This document shows, in pieces, positions 7,378 through 14,976 of a stretch of DNA of 64,000 nt. Made by a program: the position numbers and the translations under genes. This DNA comes from a virus: positions 62,001 to 126,000 of IMG/VR virus record IMGVR_UViG_3300035698_024657; one strand, given 5' to 3'. The notes under the pieces are model-generated. The model ran no database searches. It saw only the letters and a program-made list of their open reading frames with translations, and was not told where the DNA came from. The number at the start of each line of letters is the position of its first letter. Within the stretch, counting starts at the first letter, position 1.

Positions 7378-8846
7378 ACGGTAACTTCCTTATATGTTAC
7401 TCGAAAACGTGATTCACTTTTATAAAGGCGTTCACGCTTTTTAGAATGTCTATGCAAATATTTATAAGGATCAATAAAATCCACTACAATTGCGTGGTCT
7501 TTTCCTTCAGAGGGTGTCATACATCGAAGACGTTGAAATACTTTGATCGCAGATTCACCACCAGAAGCAATAATTGTTGCATCAAGTGAAGGAACGTCAA
7601 TACCTTCGTCCCCAAGAGTTGTAATTAATGTAAGGAGTTGTCTACTTTTCAACTTACGCCAAAGTACCGCACGATCTTTTGACTTACTGTTGCTAAATCT
7701 TGCATTAGGAATAAGAGCTTCAAGAGCATTACCGTGATTAATCTTCGTAACTAAAATCATACAAGTCTTACCCTGCGCTTGTAAGCTGCGAGCAACTTTA
7801 ACAATTGCAGCGTTCCTCAACTTATCGTCAACAATCGCTTGCTTATAAATAGTAGCATAAGCGGTCTTACCCTCAAACTGAATGACTTTAGGTAACTTGA
7901 TCAGATGCACAGTTGGTCTCACAAGATAACCAGCATCAATCAGTTTACTATAATCAATCTCATATATAATAGGTCCAAGTAACCCTTCCAGTAATCTTTC
8001 CGTATTATCTTCTCTAAAAGGTGTTCCCGAACAACCTAAAATATATTCGGCGGAATACACCTTATTCTGCAAAATGTATTTATGAGTTGCACTAACTGCA
8101 TGATGACATTCATCTACCCAAACAAATTTTGAGGTTTCCACTAATTGCTGTATCGCTAACTTTTTAGCGATCGCAGGAATTCGCTCCATCTGCTTTTTGG
8201 GAATTTTCTCTTTAATATCATATGCAGCCATTAACGATTGAATCGTCGAAACAGTTATAGGTTGAATATCACATTCACCGTCACCAATAAGGCCTACTTG
8301 TGCCTCGGGAAGAAATTGTTTAAACTTATCAACAGTTTGCCGTGCGACGTCGATACTTTGACATATACTCAATACTGGAAAAATTCCCAGTCGCTGAACC
8401 AACATAATTTCCATTAACGTTTTGCCGGAACGTGGGCGAGCCCAAATAATTCCGCGTTTCTTTTCATACGCAATATCTACTGCATCATCTTGGTACGGTC
8501 GGGGCTGTAAAATTAATCCAGGAATAGGTTGCTGCGGATACGCCATTCGATTATCTTCAATACTATATGGAACTCCATACTGATTAAGCGCTTCCTCAAC
8601 ATATGGCAATAAGCCTGTGAGAAATTTACCCGTCTTTACACTAAATAAGTGATTCTTCCCGTCCCATTGTTCTTGAATGAACTTTTTATTGCTCATTGCC
8701 TTAATAAAATGACTATTATGTATCTCATAAGACAGAAGCGCATCAAGATAGCTCCATATTTCACGGAGACCTGGATGATCGACATCTTCAGGAACAAGTT
8801 GACTAAGAATAGTCTTAATTTCTAATCTTGCGATCCCGCCAACCAT
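7374..8846 (-). CDS. SF2 DNA/RNA helicase, UvsW-like
   Basis: A 490-residue superfamily 2 helicase. The Q-like motif is QPRPYQDDAV (about 114-123), Walker A is ARPRSGKT (136-143), the DEAD-type box is DECHH (245-249), motif III region is GCSGTPFRED (271-280), and the second RecA domain has LGDEGIDVPSLDATIIASGG-type motif V and QRLRCMTPSEGKDHAIVVDF motif VI. An N-terminal ~110-residue domain precedes the core, as in T4 UvsW, which remodels recombination and stalled-fork intermediates. ATG 8846 has a strong AGGAAAGG ribosome site, even though it overlaps the previous gene by 25 bp. Confidence 0.85.
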   Translation of the reverse strand: MVGGIARLEIKTILSQLVPEDVDHPGLREIWSYLDALLSYEIHNSHFIKAMSNKKFIQEQWDGKNHLFSVKTGKFLTGLLPYVEEALNQYGVPYSIEDNRMAYPQQPIPGLILQPRPYQDDAVDIAYEKKRGIIWARPRSGKTLMEIMLVQRLGIFPVLSICQSIDVARQTVDKFKQFLPEAQVGLIGDGECDIQPITVSTIQSLMAAYDIKEKIPKKQMERIPAIAKKLAIQQLVETSKFVWVDECHHAVSATHKYILQNKVYSAEYILGCSGTPFREDNTERLLEGLLGPIIYEIDYSKLIDAGYLVRPTVHLIKLPKVIQFEGKTAYATIYKQAIVDDKLRNAAIVKVARSLQAQGKTCMILVTKINHGNALEALIPNARFSNSKSKDRAVLWRKLKSRQLLTLITTLGDEGIDVPSLDATIIASGGESAIKVFQRLRCMTPSEGKDHAIVVDFIDPYKYLHRHSKKRERLYKSESRFRVTYKEVTV

Positions 8847-9073
8847 GTGACCTTTCCTGTATCTTTATCTATAATCATATGTAAACTCGCATGGACATCT
8901 GCACGTTTATTCAAACGATGGACAATCCCATTAAATTGGTCATGTGCCTGACGTATCGTAGTAGCATTCCTTTCATATATAGCATGATGAGTATATCCAT
9001 TCATCCTAATATACCCTTCATATTTTCGAAATAAGCCTAATGCTCGTTGTATTTTTTCTTCTTTCTTATCCAT
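8822..9073 (-). CDS. Small protein with N-terminal QRALG motif
   Basis: An 83-residue protein of unknown function that opens MDKKEEKIQRALGLF, one of six with this N-terminal motif. Here the motif continues as QRALGLF, which resembles a bacterial sliding-clamp-binding peptide (QxxLxLF); this is a resemblance only. The remainder is His- and Arg-rich (YTHHAIYERNATTIRQAHDQF, IVHRLNKRADVHASLHMIID) with no cysteines, and ends with a strand-like DTGKVTWLAG. It lies between the SF2 helicase and two further motif-bearing zinc proteins. Confidence 0.65.
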   Translation of the reverse strand: MDKKEEKIQRALGLFRKYEGYIRMNGYTHHAIYERNATTIRQAHDQFNGIVHRLNKRADVHASLHMIIDKDTGKVTWLAGSQD

Positions 9074-9076
9074 TAG

Positions 9077-9265
9077 CTAATGATGGAAACACTGAATTGG
9101 ATAATCTGGCAAACGGTGACAATCATGACAATAAAAAAGGACATCACAATTACTATTTATTCGCGCATACATCTCATCTGCAGGATATGTTCTACCACAA
9201 CAAGCGCACATATGTGTAGGATATGCTCCTAAAGCCTTTTGGACTTTTCTCTCTTTCTCATCCAT
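9077..9265 (-). CDS. Small zinc-ribbon protein with N-terminal QKALG motif
   Basis: A 62-residue protein starting MDEKERKVQKALG, followed at once by a probable zinc ribbon: CACC and CHDC (C-x2-C twice), with additional Cys and His near the end (CFHH). The upstream gene stops in the same TAATG in which this one starts. It resembles the adjacent 73-residue protein and the 71-residue protein at 12778-12993 in layout (motif, then CxxC, then CxxC) while differing in sequence. Function unknown; zinc ribbons often bind nucleic acid or protein partners. Confidence 0.65.
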   Translation of the reverse strand: MDEKERKVQKALGAYPTHMCACCGRTYPADEMYARINSNCDVLFYCHDCHRLPDYPIQCFHH

Positions 9266-9486
9266 TATCTAAGCGGGCCTATGAAGGCCCCATCAGGCAC
9301 ACCATGTAATCTATCTGCGCATAGTTGCGCGGTGGCGCATAGTGTACAGAAGTACATGCGCTTACAATGTACAGCGCTTTGGTATAACCACTTTTCATCA
9401 ACAGTAAATATCTTTTTACAATTATCACAAAGGAATTCGGGCAACGTGCCCAATGCTTTTTGGACGTCTTGCTCTTTCTTATTCAT
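9265..9486 (-). CDS. Small zinc-ribbon protein with N-terminal QKALG motif
   Basis: A 73-residue protein starting MNKKEQDVQKALG, then a probable zinc ribbon with CDNC and CTLC (C-x2-C twice). A Cys between them (HCKRMYFC) and a later Cys could also take part. It overlaps the acyltransferase gene upstream by 8 bp and the next motif-bearing protein by one base (TAATG). Together with 9077-9265 and 8822-9073 it forms a tandem run of three motif-bearing genes. Function unknown. Confidence 0.65.
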   Translation of the reverse strand: MNKKEQDVQKALGTLPEFLCDNCKKIFTVDEKWLYQSAVHCKRMYFCTLCATAQLCADRLHGVPDGAFIGPLR

Positions 9487-10054
9487 TTATACAATGTGGA
9501 TAAGAAGAAATTATATGTGCAGGAGAACCTCCATATACATAACCCGGCAAAGTGTCTTGATTTACTACAGACTGGCTAAGTATCACACAATCCTCTCCAA
9601 TAGTTACACCCGGATTGATTGTAATTAGTCCACCTTGTAACCACACCCGGTCTTTAAGGATCGTCTTTGCGTACTTATTAGGAAAGTGTGTATTCTTTAC
9701 TTGAGGAACTCTACAAACATGTGACCAAATTTGGCAATTAAAGCCAATGCAGCAATCCTCACCTATTTCAAGATCTCCAGTAGCGTCAAGTGAAGTATAT
9801 TGCGCCACCCAGGAGTTTTCCCCAATCGTACAATCACCATGCCCGTGAATTGTTACATGATTGTGAAGAGTAACATTATCTCCAATACGTACAGTACCTC
9901 CTACTGCAATACATACCCCATCTTCAATGCGCGCGTTATCACCAATAATCAGACTCAACGGCTTACCAGAGTGTCCAGAAAATTTAACATCGGGACTTAT
10001 ACTGGAATGGAATCCGGCAGTATATGTGATAATAACATCGAAATTCTTACTCAT
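9479..10054 (-). CDS. Left-handed beta-helix acyltransferase
   Basis: A 191-residue hexapeptide-repeat transferase. Repeats such as IGDNARIEDGVCI, VRIGDNVTLHNHVTI, CTIGENSWVAQYTSL and LEIGEDCCIGFNCQI give the left-handed beta-helix, and the later VWLQGGLITINPGVTIGEDCVI plus YGGSPAHII are typical of sugar O- or N-acetyltransferases. The His in VTIHGHG or in IWSHVC is the likely base. It directly follows the DegT aminotransferase gene (8 bp overlap), suggesting it acylates the aminated sugar, as PglD- and WbpD-type enzymes do. The exact substrate is inferred. Confidence 0.82.
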   Translation of the reverse strand: MSKNFDVIITYTAGFHSSISPDVKFSGHSGKPLSLIIGDNARIEDGVCIAVGGTVRIGDNVTLHNHVTIHGHGDCTIGENSWVAQYTSLDATGDLEIGEDCCIGFNCQIWSHVCRVPQVKNTHFPNKYAKTILKDRVWLQGGLITINPGVTIGEDCVILSQSVVNQDTLPGYVYGGSPAHIISSYPHCINE

Positions 10055-11159
10055 AAAATTCTTTCACGCTATCTGCAATATATTGAATATCAGCATCAGA
10101 TACCCACCAGCCGCAAGGCAAGCAGATATGTCTTTCCATAAACGCCGTAACGCCGGGAAGGTCTACGGGATCTGCATGAAAACCGCTATACAAATCATTA
10201 TTCACGTGCATCGCTGATGCATGAATACCTTTATCTCGTAAAAAAATTGTCAACCCATCTCCTTTGTTGCCCACAAATGTAGATACCCATGCAGCCGATG
10301 GTCCCGTCCAAGATCTTTGAAGAATTCCATCGAGTGCCTTACTAAGACGTAAATCATTCATGACATAAGTAGATAAACGCGCACTTAGATTGGGCGCAGT
10401 CATCTGAGCAATACCAATACATCCTGCGATGTTATTCATATGTGCTTTAAATCCAATCTCGGGTACATCACATGTCCAATCAATCTCGCCACTAGGAGTA
10501 CGGAATCCATCTCTATCTGGCCCAAACCACTTCAACTTATTGGCCCGTGCCATATCATCGGCATCTCTGAAAGCAATAGCGCCCCCGTCTCCCGTAGTTA
10601 TATGCTTGATTGCTTGAAAAGAGAAACAGACGTAGTCACCATATCCACCGTCACCTAAAATACCGCGGTGTGCATACATACTGAATGCCTGCGCCGCGTC
10701 AACAATAAGTTTGATCCCGTGCTCTTTACAAATTGCATCAATTTCCCGCAATGGCCCAAGATCTCCACCCCAACATACGTACATAAGAACTTTAATATCG
10801 GGATATTGTTCAATACGTTTAAGTAAAGTATCCGGAGAAATCATACCATGAATTGGATCGACATCAACCCACACGGGAGTTGCGCTAAGTGTTGCAATTG
10901 GCGTGTTAGTAGCGATACACGTCATGGGAGTAGAAAATACTTTACTGCCTGCCTCAACGCCTGCTAGCCGGAGTGAAATTTGTAAGCTACTGGTACACGA
11001 ATTAGTAGTCAGCACTTTATCATTATGTAAATGGGCACGAAGACATTTTTCGAACGCCTTAACGCTTTCTCCTTCAGCAACGTAACCGCTTTGTAGTACT
11101 TCACCCATTTTATCTACAGCGTTCTCCGGAACATAAACCTTAAACAAAGGAATCATCAT
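10047..11159 (-). CDS. DegT/DnrJ/EryC1/StrS sugar aminotransferase
   Basis: A 370-residue PLP enzyme of the DegT family, which transaminates nucleotide-linked keto-sugars. The Schiff-base lysine is Lys185 in FSFQAIKHITTGDGG; the cofactor aspartate lies in IVDAAQAFS (about 152-160); SGYVAEGESVKAFE near the start is the usual family signature. AGGAG sits 3 bases from ATG 11159 and 6 bases from ATG 11156, so the second ATG may be the one used. With the PseB-like dehydratase and the acyltransferases next door it would make a 4-amino-4,6-dideoxy sugar; the exact sugar cannot be told from sequence. Confidence 0.9.
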   Translation of the reverse strand: MMIPLFKVYVPENAVDKMGEVLQSGYVAEGESVKAFEKCLRAHLHNDKVLTTNSCTSSLQISLRLAGVEAGSKVFSTPMTCIATNTPIATLSATPVWVDVDPIHGMISPDTLLKRIEQYPDIKVLMYVCWGGDLGPLREIDAICKEHGIKLIVDAAQAFSMYAHRGILGDGGYGDYVCFSFQAIKHITTGDGGAIAFRDADDMARANKLKWFGPDRDGFRTPSGEIDWTCDVPEIGFKAHMNNIAGCIGIAQMTAPNLSARLSTYVMNDLRLSKALDGILQRSWTGPSAAWVSTFVGNKGDGLTIFLRDKGIHASAMHVNNDLYSGFHADPVDLPGVTAFMERHICLPCGWWVSDADIQYIADSVKEFYE

Positions 11160-11168
11160 ATTCTCCTA

Positions 11169-12080
11169 TTAATACATTTCTTCAATACCCATTTGAATAT
11201 TACATACCTGCAGTTTTAAATCTTTTTCCGCATTGACGTTATATGCAATCATTTGTATAGCGTCTGATGTTTTTATGAACCCTGACGCAATGATAATAGC
11301 TTTATGCGGAGAATTATCGGCACACCACATATTTAGTTTACTCCATCCATGATGGGATCCCAAAGACATTGCAGATAATAACAATTTAAGTATTTCGGGT
11401 TCCTCCAAAGCAACTATATGTGCCCAATCCCCGTATTGTTTTAATACTGCATAACCTTCCGCAGCCCCCGCTAGTACAATCGGGATATAATGATGCTGTG
11501 GATGATACGTCCACCGAGTATGTTGCCATTTATAAAATGTACCAGGTACCTTTTTATGTTTATACATAAGGTATGCTGAATTTTCTGCTGGACCCATAAA
11601 TGTACGAAATGCAGGACTATTTTCGGTAAGAAATCTGGCATTAGAACATTCATATACATCGATCTCCTGCACAGGATACCATCCTGCACTAAAGTGCCCC
11701 TTAAGTACGGTGCGTCCCCGTTGAGGGAAACCTACAATATATTCATATTCCCCTAATTCCCTCTCAGACTGTAGAGCAAATTTACTAAGTGCCTTAAATA
11801 ATCCAAGCTGTCTATGATCTTTTTGTATACCTACGGCAAAACATCTACCAACGTTGATAGGTTCATCGGAAATGCACAATTTACGAGGTTCTACCCCCCA
11901 AATACCTACTAGAATATCATCACAAAATGCTCCGTATATACGAACCTTGCCGCAATGCACAGTGGTGAACCACCAGTCAATCCATCTGAAGGATATATCG
12001 CTCGTGACAAATAGTTTATTGTGTAGATTTCTATACTCTATCAAATCCTTTGACATGTCAAGTAAACGGAACTTAGGCAA
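11169..12080 (-). CDS. GNAT-family N-acetyltransferase
   Basis: About 303 residues with a GNAT-like core in the first half: WIDWWFTTVHCGKVRIYGAFC and ILVGIWGVEPR, then GRCFAVGIQKDHRQLGLFKALSKFAL, where RQLGLF is a variant of the acetyl-CoA pyrophosphate loop. I prefer TTG 12080, because GGAGG precedes it by 8 bases and the overlap with the SDR stop is 8 bp. ATG 12095 lacks an SD site and would overlap by 23 bp. In the pathway it would acetylate the amino-sugar after the DegT step, as PseH does; this is inferred from the neighbours. Confidence 0.7.
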   Translation of the reverse strand: MPKFRLLDMSKDLIEYRNLHNKLFVTSDISFRWIDWWFTTVHCGKVRIYGAFCDDILVGIWGVEPRKLCISDEPINVGRCFAVGIQKDHRQLGLFKALSKFALQSERELGEYEYIVGFPQRGRTVLKGHFSAGWYPVQEIDVYECSNARFLTENSPAFRTFMGPAENSAYLMYKHKKVPGTFYKWQHTRWTYHPQHHYIPIVLAGAAEGYAVLKQYGDWAHIVALEEPEILKLLLSAMSLGSHHGWSKLNMWCADNSPHKAIIIASGFIKTSDAIQMIAYNVNAEKDLKLQVCNIQMGIEEMY

Positions 12081-12768
12081 GATGTAAACCTCCATTCAAA
12101 TGAAGGGTTTGACCTGCCATATAAGGAGTGTCTATCAAGAAATCGATAGAATTCATAACTTCCTTAAAATTCCCGAACCTACCCAATGGAATAGTCTTCT
12201 TCAACGCAGTCTGATGTTCTTCAGGAACTTTTTCAATCATACCATATTCAGTATAACCTAAACCAATCCCAAATGGTAAAATATTATGTCTGACTCCTTC
12301 AGGGAGTAATCCTCTTACCATGCCTTCCATTGCCGACTTAGTTACACTATACCCTAAAGCGCCAAAAACTGGGCGATGCGCAACGACAGAGCTTACGAAA
12401 ATAAGTCTGCCATACCGTTGTTCTTTCATCCTGGGCCACAACCTACTAACGATCTCTAATACGCCGGTACAATTTACCTTGAACTGTTGGTGCAAGTCAG
12501 CAAAAGATAGTGTACTCATAGAAGCATTTACAGTAAGACCTGCTAAATGGATAAGATTAATGGGGGCATTCTTCATAAGCGCAGTATTTAGAAGAGGATC
12601 AGCAAATATTGCAGGACCATTAGATAAATCGTATTTAATAAGGTGTGCCCCTTCTAAACTACCAGGATAGTTTGAACCATATAATCCTATAACTACTTCG
12701 TCACGTTTTAACAATTCTGCAACGACTCTTTTACCAATTCCCCCTGATGCGCCAGTGACTAAATACAT
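12073..12768 (-). CDS. Short-chain dehydrogenase/reductase
   Basis: A 231-residue classical SDR. The nucleotide-binding glycine motif is TGASGGIG (residues 5-12), and the catalytic set is Ser near 127 (IFVSSVVA) with Tyr140 and Lys144 (GYSVTK). The C-terminus AGQTLHLNGG is typical of the FabG-like group. AAGGA precedes ATG 12768. It sits among sugar-nucleotide genes, so it may reduce a keto-sugar; a fatty-acid or unrelated ketoreductase role cannot be excluded. Confidence 0.85.
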   Translation of the reverse strand: MYLVTGASGGIGKRVVAELLKRDEVVIGLYGSNYPGSLEGAHLIKYDLSNGPAIFADPLLNTALMKNAPINLIHLAGLTVNASMSTLSFADLHQQFKVNCTGVLEIVSRLWPRMKEQRYGRLIFVSSVVAHRPVFGALGYSVTKSAMEGMVRGLLPEGVRHNILPFGIGLGYTEYGMIEKVPEEHQTALKKTIPLGRFGNFKEVMNSIDFLIDTPYMAGQTLHLNGGLHLA

Positions 12769-12777
12769 AATTTTCCT

Positions 12778-12993
12778 TTACCAGATCTCGAGATCGTGTG
12801 AACCGCAATTACTACAATATATTAGACTACCATCAATAGTTGCGGCCGGCTCACCTTCAGTAGTATTCAATATCGTATGCGTAGTGGCACAAACCGAAGG
12901 CACACAGGTAGTTAATATTCTCCCGCAATTACTACACCATACAGCTTCCATCGAACCAAGTGCACACTGTATCTTCATTTCTTTGATATTCAG
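12778..12993 (-). CDS. Small zinc-ribbon protein with N-terminal QCALG motif, CTG start
   Basis: About 71 residues. I assign a CTG start at 12993, because the following residues (NIKEMKIQCALG) align position for position with MNKKEQDVQKALG and relatives, and CTGA overlaps the upstream TGA stop exactly where ATGA usually would. A longer ORF from ATG 13041 would overlap the cupin gene by 52 bp. After the motif come CSNCG and, near the end, CSNCGSHDLEIW: two C-x2-C knuckles, with further Cys between. Function unknown; it is the only motif-bearing protein inside the sugar-nucleotide genes. Confidence 0.6.
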   Translation of the reverse strand: MNIKEMKIQCALGSMEAVWCSNCGRILTTCVPSVCATTHTILNTTEGEPAATIDGSLIYCSNCGSHDLEIW

Positions 12994-13454
12994 CGTGATT
13001 CTACTTCCCAATACTCTGGGTGATCTTTCATCGGACCCCATCTCTTATCATCCTCTATACTTGCTTCAACTGTCACATTCGATACTCCAATCATAAGGGT
13101 ATCATCAGTAAGCGTTTGCCATGCATTGGCATAGTTTGCAGGAACATACAATGCTTTAGGAATATTTCCAGACAACGTAAACTTCTCAGGCTTCCAGGTA
13201 CTGCCTGGCTGAGTTAGCATCATACCCTCAGGAAGTAAAACAAACTTAATTCCCCCCTTCAAACAGATAAATATTTTTGCTTCATACTTATGGTGATGGA
13301 ATCCTCGCACAGTACCTGTTTGAAAGTTATCACATACATAAACTCGCTTACCCCAAAAATCGAAATCAGGTAATTGGAGAGGAATATTCGTAAAATGTCC
13401 TCTATCATCTACGAACAGTTCTCGGTCAAACAATTGTGCTTTCATCTTATCCAT
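12990..13454 (-). CDS. Cupin sugar isomerase/epimerase (RmlC/FdtA-like)
   Basis: About 154 residues from ATG 13454, which has AAGGA upstream and overlaps the previous stop by only 8 bp; an upstream ATG at 13541 would run 95 bp into the previous gene. The single-domain cupin shows RGFHHHKYEAKIFICLKGGIKF, resembling the RGLH region of dTDP-4-keto-rhamnose 3,5-epimerase and of 3,4-ketoisomerases, and LYVPANYANAWQTL, the usual second cupin motif. It would rearrange a 4-keto-6-deoxy-sugar nucleotide. Epimerase versus ketoisomerase is unresolved. Confidence 0.78.
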   Translation of the reverse strand: MDKMKAQLFDRELFVDDRGHFTNIPLQLPDFDFWGKRVYVCDNFQTGTVRGFHHHKYEAKIFICLKGGIKFVLLPEGMMLTQPGSTWKPEKFTLSGNIPKALYVPANYANAWQTLTDDTLMIGVSNVTVEASIEDDKRWGPMKDHPEYWEVESR

Positions 13455-14388
13455 GATTTTCCTTAAACTGGAGAGTTGATATATTAGAATACTTGATGTG
13501 TGAAAAGTCTTTAATGCGTCCTTCACGATAAATGCGAGCAATATCTTTTACAGTGTCACATATAGAGAATTTTGGCTTAAACTTTAACTGTTGCTTTGCC
13601 TTTTCTCCCGATGCTTTATAATTTCGCCGATCTTCAAACTCTATTTCAGTAACGTCAATTTTAACCGTAGGAATCACTTCTTGAACAATATTAGCGAGAT
13701 CAATAATCTTGTAGTTACGTTCAAGCAGATTAAAAGTACCTGGACACATCGCAAAACTTTGCTGCACCAAAACTTCTGCCAAATCTCTTACATGAAGCAT
13801 AGGCCGATACTGTTCGCCGCCAAATACTGATATCCTACCTTCAATAAGGGCACGGATCGCCAAAATATTAACCACTAAATCGTTACGTAGTCTCCCCGTT
13901 ACTCCATGAACGGTACCTAACCTGGAAATGAAGACTTGTGGTTTACCTTTCAAAATCTCTTCGGCACGTATTTTAGTCTCGGCGTAGAGGGACAATGGGT
14001 TAAGAGGAGATTCTTCAGTTACGAGATCATTATTTGCACCGTATACTGAACACGATGACGGAAAAATGAGTCTACCTTCAAAATGGTCACGTAAGATCTT
14101 AACTGATGTAATATTCGCCACCTCGGTCTCATGCGGACGGGCAGCGCAAGCAGCATCGCCAACAATTCCTGCTAAATGTATCACTACATCTGGTTGAAAC
14201 TTCTTCAAAAGGGGTACCATAAACTTTGAATCGCCTACGTTACCTGCCTGAAAGGGGATATTTCGGAGATAATTATCCTCGTACAGAAGATTGTCCACTA
14301 CTAAGACGTCGTGCGTCCCTAAAGTGTTTAATATATCGACGACAGCGTGCCCTACAAGGCCAGCCCCCCCTGAAATGAGGATGCGCAT
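13447..14388 (-). CDS. NAD-dependent sugar-nucleotide epimerase/dehydratase
   Basis: A 313-residue extended SDR. The NAD site is GGAGLVG (residues 7-13), HLAGIVGD follows, and the catalytic triad region is SSCSVYGA (111-118) with Tyr135 and Lys139 (LYAETK). MLHVRDLAEVL (near 197-207) is the usual active-site segment of GalE-like enzymes. It begins in the TAATG that ends the GIY-YIG gene, and its ribosome site (AAAGGGGG) lies inside that gene's 3' end. Substrate not determinable; UDP- or dTDP-hexose is likely. Confidence 0.87.
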   Translation of the reverse strand: MRILISGGAGLVGHAVVDILNTLGTHDVLVVDNLLYEDNYLRNIPFQAGNVGDSKFMVPLLKKFQPDVVIHLAGIVGDAACAARPHETEVANITSVKILRDHFEGRLIFPSSCSVYGANNDLVTEESPLNPLSLYAETKIRAEEILKGKPQVFISRLGTVHGVTGRLRNDLVVNILAIRALIEGRISVFGGEQYRPMLHVRDLAEVLVQQSFAMCPGTFNLLERNYKIIDLANIVQEVIPTVKIDVTEIEFEDRRNYKASGEKAKQQLKFKPKFSICDTVKDIARIYREGRIKDFSHIKYSNISTLQFKENHG

Positions 14389-14966
14389 TATTTGCCCCCT
14401 TTACGATGTTTTGCAGATTCAGACATTTTTCGTCGGGTTTTGGCAGACATTTTCTTACCTTTCCAATAAGCTAATTTAGGATTACCTTTCATTGTCCTTT
14501 TAATCTTCTCTACCGTCGCTGAAGAAGGTTTTCGCCCTTTCAACGTGGCACTAATCTGGGCACGTTGAACCAAGGACATAAGTTTACCATAATTAGGATT
14601 TTTCTTCCCTTTAAATTTCCCCTTTAAACTATTACTAATTTTTCGACGAGTCTCTTCAGAAGGTAATGGACTTGCACCTCCCGAAGATAAATTACAAAGG
14701 GGACCTTTTCCCTGATCTCGTCTACCTACAACGCCTATGAATAATTCCTCGTAAACAAGTGCATCAATTTCACTAACATTTTTAAGAGGAAAGTCAATTT
14801 TTACATTTTCGATACCAATTTTTCTAATTTTATTCTGCAAAAATGGATTACTTCTACCCCTGCCTAAATGGTCCCAGATTTTATACCTATGCCCGTGACC
14901 TTTGCCCACATAGAAAGGTACCCCAGTACAATCCGTGTATACGTATACATAAAAATCGGTTGTCAT
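14388..14966 (-). CDS. GIY-YIG homing endonuclease with NUMOD3 repeats
   Basis: A 192-residue SegC-like endonuclease. The N-terminal GIY-YIG domain starts VYVYTDCTGVPFYVGKG, has HLGRG and a catalytic Glu in ALVYEELFI. From about residue 105 it has several NUMOD3 DNA-binding repeats, for example SEETRRKISNSLKG, RAQISATLKGRKPS, SATVEKIKRTMKG and SAKTRRKMSESAK. It sits between two sugar-nucleotide genes without disrupting either. A free-standing selfish element; its likely target is the intergenic junction in related phages that lack it. Confidence 0.92.
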   Translation of the reverse strand: MTTDFYVYVYTDCTGVPFYVGKGHGHRYKIWDHLGRGRSNPFLQNKIRKIGIENVKIDFPLKNVSEIDALVYEELFIGVVGRRDQGKGPLCNLSSGGASPLPSEETRRKISNSLKGKFKGKKNPNYGKLMSLVQRAQISATLKGRKPSSATVEKIKRTMKGNPKLAYWKGKKMSAKTRRKMSESAKHRKGGK

Positions 14967-14976
14967 ATATTTATTC

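Noticed and set aside
12990-13541. Longer cupin reading frame from ATG 13541
   Set aside because: The first 29 codons would overlap the upstream epimerase gene, while ATG 13454 has an AAGGA site and matches the family's N-terminus.
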